Source of the DNA: Verrucomicrobiales bacterium
GTDB lineage: Bacteria > Verrucomicrobiota > Verrucomicrobiia > Limisphaerales > JAYPXF01
Assembly (NCBI GenBank): GCA_002715965.1
Contig: PBAL01000094.1
Coordinates: 1-64,000, forward strand
Direction: 5' to 3'
Length of the DNA: 64,000 nt
Shown: positions 34,618 to 43,565 of the stretch, one piece after another
How positions within the stretch are numbered: position 1 is the first letter of the stretch
How the letters are laid out: each line of letters opens with the position of its first letter
Program-made: the position numbers and the translations under genes
The notes under the pieces: model-generated
The model's database searches: none
What the model saw: the letters and a program-made list of their open reading frames with translations, nothing else
What the model was told of the DNA's origin: nothing

Positions 34618-36072
34618 TCAGAACTGCACGCTCGGCGGCCGCCGATGCATGAGCAGCACGGTGCGATCGTCGTTCTCCCCCCGTTTTTCAAATTCCAGCC
34701 ATTGAGCAAGTGCCCAGCCGGCGGCTTCCTGATCGAAGACTCCGGGTTGCTTCGGTTGATCCTTGAAATGATCCAGCGGCTTGTCCACTCCCGTCATCCA
34801 TTGCTTGTAGATATCGAGGGCCTTCTTATCGATGGGGTAGAAGGCGTCCTCGATCCCGTCGGAGCAGAGAAACAAGGCATCGAGTTTGTCCAACTCGTCG
34901 AACTCGTTGACGGTCTCGGCTTTCTTTTGCCCCTCGCTGTCGGTGAGGAAACAGGAGACTTCTCCGGAAAAGGCGCCACTGTCTGCATCACCAAATTTCT
35001 TCAGGGTCTTGTCTTTCAGCAACAGCGAGATCGCGCCGTCGCCGACCTGGTTGGAAAGCAGGAGTTCTTCACCGTCGCGGTGGTAGTGGACGACGGTCAA
35101 AAGCGTCGCGCGGAATTCTTTGGGACTGAGCTTGGATTTCTCAGCGATGTTGACGACCTTGCCGCGGCCGGCTTGAACGGCCTTGGTGACGAATTCCTTG
35201 AGGAGCTTCGAGCGTGACTCCTTGTCCTTCAGTTTCTCGGCGTCCGCTTCTTTCAGGAGCTTGAGGAAGTGGGCGACGGTCTCATGGACGGCTACGTGCG
35301 AACCCACGCGGCTGTACTTGCTGGACCCGGCACCATCGGCAACGACCAGCACGGTGGCGTGGTCGTTGTGGCCAAAGGCCATGGCGTCTTCGCGAAAACG
35401 GTTGTCGAAAGCCTGTTTGCGTCCTCGCCGGCTGCCTCCGATGACCCGCCATTGTTCGGAGACAATGCGCTCGACGTAGATGTGGTCCTGGTAATCGTCG
35501 CGATCGAGTTCGGGGAATTCCTTGGCAGTCTCCGGTGGGCACCAGCGTTCCTTGACGGGTTCGGTTTTCCAGGTGGCCGCCTTGAGCGGGGCTGGTGGAG
35601 GAGCGGGGGCGGCTGGTTTCTCCGGTTCTTTTTTCTCGGGTTGATCGGTCGGATCGGATTTCTCCGGCTGATTGGACGAATCCTTTGCGGCTTCTTCCTT
35701 CTTTCGGTCTTCGTCGGCTGATTTGAGTCCGAGCATTTCCTCTTTCGTGAGGATCTGGGTGTGCTCGACTTCGATTTCAGCCGGGGGAGGTCTGGGAGCG
35801 GCCTCGGGCTTTTTTTCGTCCTCGGGTGGTTTATCGGAGTTCATGGCTTTGGGCGCGTCGGCTTTCTGTTCACCGGCGGGCTTGGGCTCAGGCTTTTCTT
35901 CCTTGGGAGGATCGTCCTCGGGTCGCTTGATGCCAAGCTGCTCCGGAGTCAGGAACTGTGATTGTTCCTGATCCTCCGACGATCCAGTGTTCTTGGCAGA
36001 TTGCGAGCCGCCTTCGGGCGAGTCTTCCCCTCCCGGTCTTTCAGAACCGAAGAACCACTGTTTGAGACTCAC
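34618..36072 (-). CDS. PP2C-family protein phosphatase with a long charged N-terminal linker
   Basis: The C-terminal 260 residues form a PP2C domain: VVADGAGSSKYSRVGSHVAV (metal-binding Asp-Gly), LLSNQVGDGAISLLL, LFLCSDGIEDAFYP and NDDRTVLLMHRR. The N-terminal 200 residues are low-complexity Pro/Glu/Lys. Embedded there are two related short segments, QFLTPEQLGIKRPEDD near 40 and QILTKEEMLGLKSADED near 108, which share a Thr in LTxE and look like docking or phosphorylation sites. It is the middle gene of the VWA-PP2C-kinase unit, with gaps of 5 and 11 bases, which suggests tight co-expression. Confidence 0.9.
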   Translation of the reverse strand: MSLKQWFFGSERPGGEDSPEGGSQSAKNTGSSEDQEQSQFLTPEQLGIKRPEDDPPKEEKPEPKPAGEQKADAPKAMNSDKPPEDEKKPEAAPRPPPAEIEVEHTQILTKEEMLGLKSADEDRKKEEAAKDSSNQPEKSDPTDQPEKKEPEKPAAPAPPPAPLKAATWKTEPVKERWCPPETAKEFPELDRDDYQDHIYVERIVSEQWRVIGGSRRGRKQAFDNRFREDAMAFGHNDHATVLVVADGAGSSKYSRVGSHVAVHETVAHFLKLLKEADAEKLKDKESRSKLLKEFVTKAVQAGRGKVVNIAEKSKLSPKEFRATLLTVVHYHRDGEELLLSNQVGDGAISLLLKDKTLKKFGDADSGAFSGEVSCFLTDSEGQKKAETVNEFDELDKLDALFLCSDGIEDAFYPIDKKALDIYKQWMTGVDKPLDHFKDQPKQPGVFDQEAAGWALAQWLEFEKRGENDDRTVLLMHRRPPSVQF

Positions 36073-36077
36073 CTCAA

Positions 36078-36722
36078 TTAGGGATGAATAATGATCTCAG
36101 GCGGAGGCGGAGGCAGGGCAACTCCTTCGTCCGGAGAGACCGGGCTGGCACCGATCTTCTGGGAGGTCTGCTTGATGGATGCGGACACCCACTTGAAGAA
36201 CTGCTTGAAGGCTTCAGGAGACATTTCCTTCATCACGAGCACGGTCTCGGTGACCTGCTTGAGAATCTCGGGGTCTGCTGCATCTCCACAGGCAACGGCG
36301 ATGACGTTGCCGGGGCGATTGGTCTTCATGGCCGCGGCGTTTTCGTCCCAACGATCCGTTGGTGCGCCATCGGTGAAGATGAAGATGAGCGGCTTCCAAT
36401 CGCCTTTCTCTTCCTCGGAAGTTTTGCGGACCTCGCGGTCGACGCATTCCATGAGGAGTTTGAGCGCGGCACCGAAGGCAGTCGTTCCACCGGCGGTGAT
36501 GTCAGGCGGATTGAACTGCGTAATCTCAGTCAGCGGGACGACCTGTTGCGCGTTGCTGTCGAAGGTGATGACCGACAGGTAGGCGGACTCGACGGCGGAC
36601 GGATCGCCCATGAGTTCGCTGTGCAGCGCGCGGATGCCGGATTTCACGGATTCGATCGGTGCTCCGTTCATGGATCCGGAACAATCGGCGAGGATGTATA
36701 CAGGTAGCCTGCGAATAGACAT
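36078..36722 (-). CDS. TerY-like von Willebrand factor A domain protein
   Basis: The 214-residue cytosolic VWA protein has the MIDAS motif DCSGSMNG (Asp13, Ser15, Ser17), the threonine in ITAGGTTAFGAAL, and the third metal loop FIFTDGAPTDRW, all intact. Length and the LPVYILADCSGSM start match TerY of tellurite/stress operons. The C-terminus is proline-rich (VALPPPPPEIIIHP). First gene of the triad. No terB, terC, terD or terZ lies in the window, so this is the stand-alone TerY-P module. Confidence 0.9.
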   Translation of the reverse strand: MSIRRLPVYILADCSGSMNGAPIESVKSGIRALHSELMGDPSAVESAYLSVITFDSNAQQVVPLTEITQFNPPDITAGGTTAFGAALKLLMECVDREVRKTSEEEKGDWKPLIFIFTDGAPTDRWDENAAAMKTNRPGNVIAVACGDAADPEILKQVTETVLVMKEMSPEAFKQFFKWVSASIKQTSQKIGASPVSPDEGVALPPPPPEIIIHP

Positions 36723-36924
36723 GGTGTGCTAAAACGTTGGAATTATTGACGCGGGAGTGTTGGTAAAGGCCCCCAAAGGGGCAAGAACAAAAGGGTTTTG
36801 CGGCTTTCCCAACCCGAGGGAATGCGTGAGGACCATGCGGAAAAGGACGGGGTGTGGAATTTGTAGGCTACAAGGAAGTGGGCCTACGAAAGTATGGGAC
36901 TCATTAGACTGATAGGACTTATCA

Positions 36925-37180
36925 ATACGGACGTTCCACGTGATCCCGAATGTCCGGAAGCGCATTCGGGAGTAGCGCAATGATTCTCGCACTGGATTTT
37001 GGACCGAGCTTGGTGTCGTCGTTGCCTTGCGCCTGGAAGGTGCTTTCGTTGGTGATGGCGGGGAGTGCCGGCAGCACCTTCACACCAAATCCCCACAAGG
37101 CATGGGCAGCATTGAAGCGGACAGTGGAACTTGCATCAGTCAGCGCGCCGATCGCCATGAACCTGCGTCGGCGATCCATC
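36925..37180 (-). pseudogene. HEAT-repeat protein tail fragment
   Basis: Immediately after the apbE stop, the minus strand reads RRRFMAIGALTDASSTVRFN, AAHALWGFGVKVLPALPAI and ends near 36925. This is the A/B helix spacing of HEAT repeats (VRxxAAxALxxxG). No start codon or upstream part is present, so it is probably the remaining 3' end of a deleted HEAT-repeat gene. The adjacent stretch to 36723 holds no gene but has a GACTGATAGGACT repeat at 36897-36926. Confidence 0.5.
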
Positions 37181-38203
37181 TCAGCGCCAGTGGCGATTTG
37201 GATGAATCGTGACCTCGGTGTCCGTCTTGAGAATGACCTGACAGGCAATGCCCGAAGCCTCGGAGAAACGAATGGACTCGGGGAAGTTCAACACAGCCAA
37301 GGCAGTGGCCCAGGCGTCGGCGACCATGCACGAATCGTGAAGCACGCTGACCGCGGTGTTGCGCAACACGCGTGGACGTCCGGTCATGGGATTCATGATG
37401 TGGGAGTAAGAGCGCGTGCCGAGTTCGCGGAAGTTTCTGTAATCTCCCGAGGTGGCGATGGCCCGGTCGGTGAGCTCAATGGCGTTCACGATCTGGTACT
37501 TGCCGGGCTCAGGACGTTCGATGCCCACGCGCCATGGGTGGCCCTTCGGGCTTTCCCCGCGCGACTTCAGTTCCCCGCCAATCTCAATGAGGTATTGCTT
37601 GAAGCCATAGCCATCGAGGATGCGCGCGACTTCATCCACAGCGTACCCCTTGGCTATTCCGGACAAATCGATCTGCAGTTTTGGACGCGTCTTCCGGATC
37701 GCCGGTGGATTCGCACGGATCAACAGCTTGTCCATTCCGACGGTCGCGTGAACCTTCTCAATTTTGGCAATTTCCATGTGCGCCGGAGGTTCGTTGCCTC
37801 CAAAACCCCATAGCTTCACCAAGGGTTGCACCGTGATGTCGAACGCACCTCCGGTCTTTGCCGAGATCTCCATGCTCGTCCGGATCACCGCGAACATCTC
37901 GGGAGGCACGTGGAACCAGGTCAGATTCGTTGAGTTGTTGAAACGCGAGATGACGGAGTTGGTCCGCCAGGTGGACATCTGCGATTCGATCGTCTCAAGG
38001 CGCCCTGCAATGGAGTCCCGGATTCGAGATTTGCCGGCTTGCTTCTGGTCGGTGACAAACCGGACCGACCAGGTCGACCCCATCGCCCGACCGCTGACGA
38101 CGCGCAATTCCGACGGGGAAAAATCCATCTCCTTCGGCTGCGGTTCCGCACAGGCCGCCAGCAAGGCGGCCAGGGCGAAGATGGAAAGTCGTTCAAAAGT
38201 CAT
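37181..38203 (-). CDS. apbE: FAD:protein FMN transferase (ApbE)
   Basis: This periplasmic enzyme transfers FMN from FAD to a Thr or Ser of target proteins. The 340-residue lipoprotein starts MTFERLSIFALAALLAAC (lipobox LAAC). Family motifs: RAMGSTWSVRF near 40, GAFDITVQPLVKLWGF near 137, GIAKGYAVDEVARIL near 192 and the metal-site HIMNPMTGRP near 282. Its ATG overlaps the end of the upstream gene by 11 bases. That upstream protein carries the SGATLT flavinylation motif, so enzyme and substrate are encoded together. Confidence 0.96.
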   Translation of the reverse strand: MTFERLSIFALAALLAACAEPQPKEMDFSPSELRVVSGRAMGSTWSVRFVTDQKQAGKSRIRDSIAGRLETIESQMSTWRTNSVISRFNNSTNLTWFHVPPEMFAVIRTSMEISAKTGGAFDITVQPLVKLWGFGGNEPPAHMEIAKIEKVHATVGMDKLLIRANPPAIRKTRPKLQIDLSGIAKGYAVDEVARILDGYGFKQYLIEIGGELKSRGESPKGHPWRVGIERPEPGKYQIVNAIELTDRAIATSGDYRNFRELGTRSYSHIMNPMTGRPRVLRNTAVSVLHDSCMVADAWATALAVLNFPESIRFSEASGIACQVILKTDTEVTIHPNRHWR

Positions 38204-39512
38204 ACAACCAATTGTGAATCCACTCGTATCGGTAACGAAGCGTGGCCACCATAATCAAAACGAGCGCCACGCCAAGATCGCTTCGTCGCCAAGAATCCCT
38301 TTTACCGTGAGAGCGGATCGTCTCCAACAGCGCGCCGGTGGGGCAGCCATACCTGCAGTAGGCCTTGGGGATGAAACACGAAGCGATCAAACCGACGATG
38401 GCAACGCAGATGGTGGCCGTCCCAGCGGAGGTGAGAAGGTAGGCGTCGAAGGGTTCCAGGCCGGCAAGATCGAAGGAGATTGGAAGCATCACCAGGATCG
38501 CCACGAAACCAAGCAGCAATCCGGGAAGCCAGAGCAGACCGCGATGGAGATCCAGGTTTATCGCGACATGCCAGTTCTTGGGCCGCCAACGCAGAATCCA
38601 CTCCTGGACAACCCCATGGGGACAAATCTGCTGGCAGTAGACCGGTTTCTGAGTTCCCCACGGAACGATCAGGACCGCGGCAACAAACAACACCATGCCC
38701 GGGGCAAGTTGCCAGGCGATGCCGGACTTGGTCCAGCCGGCAAGCAGTGATTGTGCGAGCAGATCTCCACTGATCAAGCCGATGTAGCCAAGGACAAAGA
38801 GTTGGAACCAACGGCGCGCGCGAACCCGCCCGCGAAGCTTGGTGAAACTCAGGAAGATGCCGAGCACGATCGCGCCGAGCAGGCCGAGATCTTCCAGTTC
38901 CCATTGTGGCGTGATCTTTGCCTCTCGTCCTTCACCCGCAGCGAAGCGATGAACCACCCCGCGGGCGACAGCCATGCTTGTCAGCGTCGCGCCGGATACG
39001 CCTTCGATTCCTGCCGCCTCCAGATCCATCTCGGCGACTTCGCTCCAGGTCATGCCGTTCCAGATTCGCTTGAAGGACCAATCGAGCATCACGTCTTCCG
39101 CGTGCTTGACGGTGTCTTCGCTGGAACGGACGTTGATGCCCTTCACGTTTCCGTCGGCCTTCAGCGCCACCATGGTATCAGTCGTTCCGCAATAGCCGAT
39201 GATGTTGGATGCATCGGGCATGGTGCGAACGACGTAGCCGATCTGGTTGCCATCGACGTCGTGGACGAACATCCCCGCGTGCGGTCCGTGGTCATGTTTT
39301 AGCGAAGCGGCATTCGTCAAGAAGAACTGAACTTCCGGAATGGAGACGGGTTGTTCGCCCAGCACGCGCTGGCGTACGTGATGATCGCGGATGAGCCAAC
39401 AGATGGCGAAGAGTGCGAGAAGGCGGTAAGTCTGAAGGAGAACCACCCGATGTCCGGCCAGTCGCTCGCGCTCGGCTTGGGCGGATTCGGTTTGGTCTGC
39501 GGGGGCGGTCAT
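38193..39512 (-). CDS. FMN-binding NosR/RnfG-like membrane protein with CxxxCP motifs
   Basis: The 439-residue protein has an N-terminal membrane helix (TYRLLALFAICWLI), then an FMN-binding domain whose SGATLTSMAV (near 175) is the motif where ApbE attaches FMN to Thr. At least five membrane helices follow. Two cysteine motifs, QQICPHGVVQEW and CRYGCPTGALLE, each of the truncated CxxxCP kind as in NosR/NirI/RnfG-like polyferredoxin relatives, may carry Fe-S centres or transfer electrons across the membrane. It is translationally coupled to apbE. Probable role: transmembrane electron transfer to a periplasmic acceptor. Confidence 0.88.
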   Translation of the reverse strand: MTAPADQTESAQAERERLAGHRVVLLQTYRLLALFAICWLIRDHHVRQRVLGEQPVSIPEVQFFLTNAASLKHDHGPHAGMFVHDVDGNQIGYVVRTMPDASNIIGYCGTTDTMVALKADGNVKGINVRSSEDTVKHAEDVMLDWSFKRIWNGMTWSEVAEMDLEAAGIEGVSGATLTSMAVARGVVHRFAAGEGREAKITPQWELEDLGLLGAIVLGIFLSFTKLRGRVRARRWFQLFVLGYIGLISGDLLAQSLLAGWTKSGIAWQLAPGMVLFVAAVLIVPWGTQKPVYCQQICPHGVVQEWILRWRPKNWHVAINLDLHRGLLWLPGLLLGFVAILVMLPISFDLAGLEPFDAYLLTSAGTATICVAIVGLIASCFIPKAYCRYGCPTGALLETIRSHGKRDSWRRSDLGVALVLIMVATLRYRYEWIHNWLYDF

Positions 39513-39641
39513 TTTCCGCAGATGGCGAGGTTGTTTGGAGATTGAGGGGGAAGAACGTCCGAACGTTCACGACGCGCCCCAACTTGGAACCAACGCACAT
39601 CAATGTGAGCGCTCCCACGTCGTATGCTACGAGCATCGATG

Positions 39642-39673
39642 AAAAAACACGGCGACTGAAGAGTCGCCGTGTT
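39642..39673 (-). terminator. Intrinsic terminator of the FAD oxidoreductase gene
   Basis: A perfect 12-bp stem AACACGGCGACT/AGTCGCCGTGTT with a four-base loop; on the minus strand it is followed by TTTTTT. It lies 30 bases behind the stop of the FAD-dependent oxidoreductase gene. Confidence 0.93.
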
Positions 39674-39702
39674 GGCAGTTCGAATTGAACACAAACAGAT
39701 CA

Positions 39703-41967
39703 CTAATTCACCGGCAGCAATTGCACGCAGTCAGAGTGGATGTTGCCTTTCGCACCCTCGGCGACGATTTCGACCGTAGCCGGCTTTCCAGGAGCGAAGC
39801 TGAATTCTCCCAACGAATAGAACGAGGGTTTGATCGGCGCCGGTTTGGTCATATCCACGATGAGCTCCTTATTTCCACCGGGATGATGCACGAAGATTTT
39901 TGCATTGGGGGCACGGTTGGGGTGGTGCTGATAGGCGAAGCGCACCTGGTATTTTCCAGGCTTGATAATCTTGAATTCATAGCGCGCGGAGGCACCGGAC
40001 CCGCCCGGCGCATAGCTGTAATTGTCACCCACATAACCCTTCAATCCGCGCCCCTGACGCCAAGGTCCGATGTGCTTTGCCTTGAGGTCATCAATTGCCA
40101 ACCCCTTCAACTTCGCCGGATCCTGATATCGGTAGAGCTCGACCTCGGCAAGCGTGATGGCGTCCTTGGCCACGTAGAACTCCGCGTTCACATTGTCCCG
40201 ACGCTGCACGCCGGGGAGCCGGCAAAGCGTGAGGAGCTCATCAAGGTGTGAGTGGTAAACTGCAGCGGGCGTGCAATCGTACTTGGTGCAGAGCGAAGCG
40301 GCCTTGCCGACGACTTCACCGATCATCCCACCCGTGCGCATGACACGGATGGTGCCAAGAGCTTCATGCGTCACGCTGATGTTGCGTCCGGCCATGAACA
40401 GGTTTTCGATATTGCGTGAGTAGAAGGAACGATACGGCAACGGATAACCGTGGCGTCGATCGACACCCGCACCATGGACGGCCTTCGCGATGAAGGGATT
40501 GTCCGGATACTTTTTCATGTACTGCTCCTTCGGATAGTGAAGGTCGATGGACCAGGTGGTGGGCACCGTGCCATCCGGGAATTTGCGTTTGCTGACGATG
40601 TCCTCCTGGGTGAGGACGACGTCCCCCATGAGCTGCGTGGATTCGCGATTGCCACCGATGTAGGCGACCCAGGTCAGACGCGCGTTCCGGTGCTCGGGTG
40701 CGGATTCGGGGTTGTGCTTCATGGCGGCAAAGGCGCCGAAAACCGCGCGGTGATTCCAGTCGCGAATCAATTCGAGGTCATTCAATGGATCGAGATTATA
40801 GCCGCTCTCCCAGAACCACTCTCCGTGAAAGCGCCGCGGGTACGGGAAATCTTCCATGCCAAGCTCAAGTGCCCAGGGGACTGTGGGGAATTCCTGAGCC
40901 TCGGGAGCGTTCTCCCAAGCCCACATGTTGCTCATGCCGAGATGCCCCTTTCGCTGGATGGTGTGATCCGCCTTGGCCCACAGGCCGATGTAACCATGGC
41001 CGGTGGAGTCCACGAAGTTCCGGCCGGTGAACCGCTTGAGCTGTCCGCTACGCGTGTCGAAAGCCCAGACAGCGTTGATCTCGTTCTCGCTGGATTCCAC
41101 GCGAAAGGCATGATGGTTCAGGAAGAGGGAAATGTTCTTTTCCCGGCGAACAGCGGCTTCCTTCCTTGCATCACCATACTCCTCATAGGTGCCGGGCGAG
41201 GCTTTGGCATGATCGGCGAACTCTTCGATGATCTCACCCAGTCTGAAAAACTCACCGCGACGGGTATTGCCCTTGGCCCACACGCGAATCTCCGAACTGC
41301 CATTGCCGCCAAGGACGGGACGATTCTGAATAAGAGCAACCTTGCAACCCATGCGCGCTGCCGAAATTGCCGATCCCAAACCACCGTAACCGCCACCGAC
41401 AACCACCAGGTCGAATCCTTCGTGCCTCACCGGATCTGTCGGCAGCCCCGCAAGTCTCATGCGCCACTCGGCCATCGGCTCGCTGCTGTTCGGCGGCACG
41501 AAACCCGCCTCATCCGAGAACATGATCGCGTCACAGCGCGCACCGAATCCTTTCAGGTCTTTCAGGGAGATTTTCACGCTCGCAGGGAGCGAAACACTGC
41601 CGCCTGCCTGCCAATGCCAATTCGCGCCGACCGTGCCAAAGGTCGGTTCAAGCGTCTTCCCGTTCAGCGACACCTTGAATTCGCCCGGCGTCCCGGGAGC
41701 TTTCCACGGCGCGACCCAATCCTTCGTGCGAACCCATACCTGATATTTGCCCGCTTTCGGGAGTAGCACCGTTGTGCTGGCGTCCTCGACCGGTTTGCCG
41801 AGGCCGTGTGCGATCAGATAGGGCGAGCCCATGATCTCGATGAACTGGGTGTCGAGTTTCCAACCGCCCCTGGCCTTGAAGCTCTCAGCTTCGACGAGGA
41901 CGGTGGCTGCCTGCGTGGCCGTGGCAAGCAGGCCAAATGCGAAAAGGAATGTGAGTATGCGTTTCAT
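39703..41967 (-). CDS. Secreted FAD-dependent oxidoreductase with carbohydrate-binding-like modules
   Basis: ATG 41967 gives a signal peptide (MKRILTFLFAFGLLATATQA); the frame extends 46 codons upstream without signal character. Residues 20-165 form a beta-sandwich (VLVEAESFKARGGWKLD, AGKYQVWVRTKDW), typical of CBM-like domains. The Rossmann FAD site DLVVVGGGYGGLGSAISAAR lies near 185, with the NFVDSTGHGYIG and FMAGRNISVTHEALGTIRVM segments of the FAD-dependent family later on. The C-terminal 120 residues form another sandwich (GKYQVRFAYQHHPNRAP). It is 754 residues long. This family is common in planctomycetes and verrucomicrobia and is linked to polysaccharide breakdown, but its substrate is unknown. 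Confidence 0.9.
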   Translation of the reverse strand: MKRILTFLFAFGLLATATQAATVLVEAESFKARGGWKLDTQFIEIMGSPYLIAHGLGKPVEDASTTVLLPKAGKYQVWVRTKDWVAPWKAPGTPGEFKVSLNGKTLEPTFGTVGANWHWQAGGSVSLPASVKISLKDLKGFGARCDAIMFSDEAGFVPPNSSEPMAEWRMRLAGLPTDPVRHEGFDLVVVGGGYGGLGSAISAARMGCKVALIQNRPVLGGNGSSEIRVWAKGNTRRGEFFRLGEIIEEFADHAKASPGTYEEYGDARKEAAVRREKNISLFLNHHAFRVESSENEINAVWAFDTRSGQLKRFTGRNFVDSTGHGYIGLWAKADHTIQRKGHLGMSNMWAWENAPEAQEFPTVPWALELGMEDFPYPRRFHGEWFWESGYNLDPLNDLELIRDWNHRAVFGAFAAMKHNPESAPEHRNARLTWVAYIGGNRESTQLMGDVVLTQEDIVSKRKFPDGTVPTTWSIDLHYPKEQYMKKYPDNPFIAKAVHGAGVDRRHGYPLPYRSFYSRNIENLFMAGRNISVTHEALGTIRVMRTGGMIGEVVGKAASLCTKYDCTPAAVYHSHLDELLTLCRLPGVQRRDNVNAEFYVAKDAITLAEVELYRYQDPAKLKGLAIDDLKAKHIGPWRQGRGLKGYVGDNYSYAPGGSGASARYEFKIIKPGKYQVRFAYQHHPNRAPNAKIFVHHPGGNKELIVDMTKPAPIKPSFYSLGEFSFAPGKPATVEIVAEGAKGNIHSDCVQLLPVN

Positions 41968-42199
41968 CTGACAAATAGGCTCGTAAGTTGCGTTCTTGGA
42001 CACGAAATGTGCGAGAAAATTTTGGGGATTCGCTGAACGATCGAACTGCCAATTCATCGGGGCAAGGCGTCCCCAGAAGTGGCTTGGTCTTTTTGGGGAA
42101 CCCAAGCCGTGTGGCGTGGCGGGATGTCATCAATCGGGTGTTTCATTTTTTGAACGTTCCACACATTCCGCTCGTCAAGGTTTGCCCATCCATTAAAGA

Positions 42200-43384
42200 A
42201 TGGCCGACCCAATGGACACAATTGAGCGGGACATAGTCGTTACTTGGCGACATCAGGTGCACTTTACGCACGGGGTTTTCCACCCGGAAAACACGCTGTT
42301 GCGTGATGTGATTCTCGCGAGTGGTGACCACGCACCGCACAAGGTGTTTGTGGTTTTGGACGAGGCGCTGGCGCGGTTTGGCGTGGACGAGGCGATCGGA
42401 GCCTTCTTCACGAAGCACAGCGATGTACTGACGCTGGTGCGTTCACCGATGATCATGGAAGGCGGAGAGCGCGTGAAGAATTCCTACTTTCATGTCTCGG
42501 AGATTCATTCGCACATCGACCGCTTTCACATCGATCGCCACAACTGCCTGATCTGCGTCGGAGGCGGTGCGATCCTGGACATGGTCGGCCTTGCAGCGAC
42601 GACGGCGCACCGCGGAATTCGTCATATCCGCATTCCGACGACCACGCTTTCACAGGACGACTCGGGGGTGGGCGTGAAGAACGGCATCAATGCCTTCGGC
42701 AAAAAGAATTTCATTGGATCGTTCTGTCCTCCCTACGCGGTGATCAATGATTTCGATCTTCTGGAAACACTTCCCGACCGGGACAAGCGCGGTGGATTCG
42801 TTGAGGCGGTGAAGGTGGCGTGCATTCGCGATGCCGAATTCTTTGCGGCATTGGAGAAGGACATGGACGCCCTGGCGCGGTTTGAGCCCGAGGCAATGCA
42901 CCGGTTGATTCATCGTTGCGCAGAACTTCACCTCAACCACATCGCGACTTCAGGTGATCCTTTTGAGATGGGGTCGGCGCGTCCGCTGGACTTCGGCCAT
43001 TGGGCTGCACACAAGCTGGAGCAGATTTCCGAGTACAAGATCCGGCATGGAGAAGCCGTGGCGATTGGGATCGCGCTGGACGTGATTTATTCGGTGAAGA
43101 TGAAATTCCTCTCAGTGGAATCGGGCGAACGGATTCTGAACCTTCTGGGCGGCCTGGGCTTTGAATTGTTTGCCAGCGAATTGACTTACACGAATTCGAG
43201 CGGCCAATTGCTGGTCTTGGAGGGTTTGGACGAATTCCGTGAACATCTTGGGGGAGAGCTCACGATTACGCTGCTCAGGGAGATCGGCGAGGGGTTTGAA
43301 ATTCACGAGATGGATACTCAAACGGTGCTCGCATCGCTGATGGAGTTGGAGAAGCGGTTTCGTCCCGCGGCCAAAGGGTCTTAG
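42200..43384 (+). CDS. 3-Dehydroquinate synthase-like sugar-phosphate cyclase (EboD-like)
   Basis: The 394-residue protein has the NAD-binding ICVGGGAILDMVGLAATTAH, the IRIPTTTLSQDDSGVGVKNG loop, and metal ligands in EAVKVACI (Glu), DFGHWAAHKLE (His) and KIRHGEAVAIG (His). True AroB has DFGHTxGHAIE; the DFGHWAAHKLE variant and the length of about 395 fit the EboD group of DHQS-like enzymes, recalled from ebo operons. No other ebo gene is here, so the substrate is open (a C7 sugar phosphate is expected). Both ATG 42200 and ATG 42212 are possible starts. Confidence 0.8.
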   Translation: MADPMDTIERDIVVTWRHQVHFTHGVFHPENTLLRDVILASGDHAPHKVFVVLDEALARFGVDEAIGAFFTKHSDVLTLVRSPMIMEGGERVKNSYFHVSEIHSHIDRFHIDRHNCLICVGGGAILDMVGLAATTAHRGIRHIRIPTTTLSQDDSGVGVKNGINAFGKKNFIGSFCPPYAVINDFDLLETLPDRDKRGGFVEAVKVACIRDAEFFAALEKDMDALARFEPEAMHRLIHRCAELHLNHIATSGDPFEMGSARPLDFGHWAAHKLEQISEYKIRHGEAVAIGIALDVIYSVKMKFLSVESGERILNLLGGLGFELFASELTYTNSSGQLLVLEGLDEFREHLGGELTITLLREIGEGFEIHEMDTQTVLASLMELEKRFRPAAKGS

Positions 43385-43565
43385 AGGTCTGACCCGATTC
43401 AATTCTCGCCGCATAGGAGGCACGGGCGCAGAGATGCTTCTGATGGGACCTCTGCAATCATCCCCGCTCTGCGGTTGAACAGGGACGGACGGCCACGCCG
43501 GAGGCCGATCAAAGCACAAGTTTTTTTCGTGCACTTTGGGAATCGCTCCCAATAATCCGCCCGCT

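Noticed and set aside
40450-41766. A 438-codon plus-strand frame opposite the FAD oxidoreductase
   Set aside because: Shadow of a gene with clear FAD-binding motifs.
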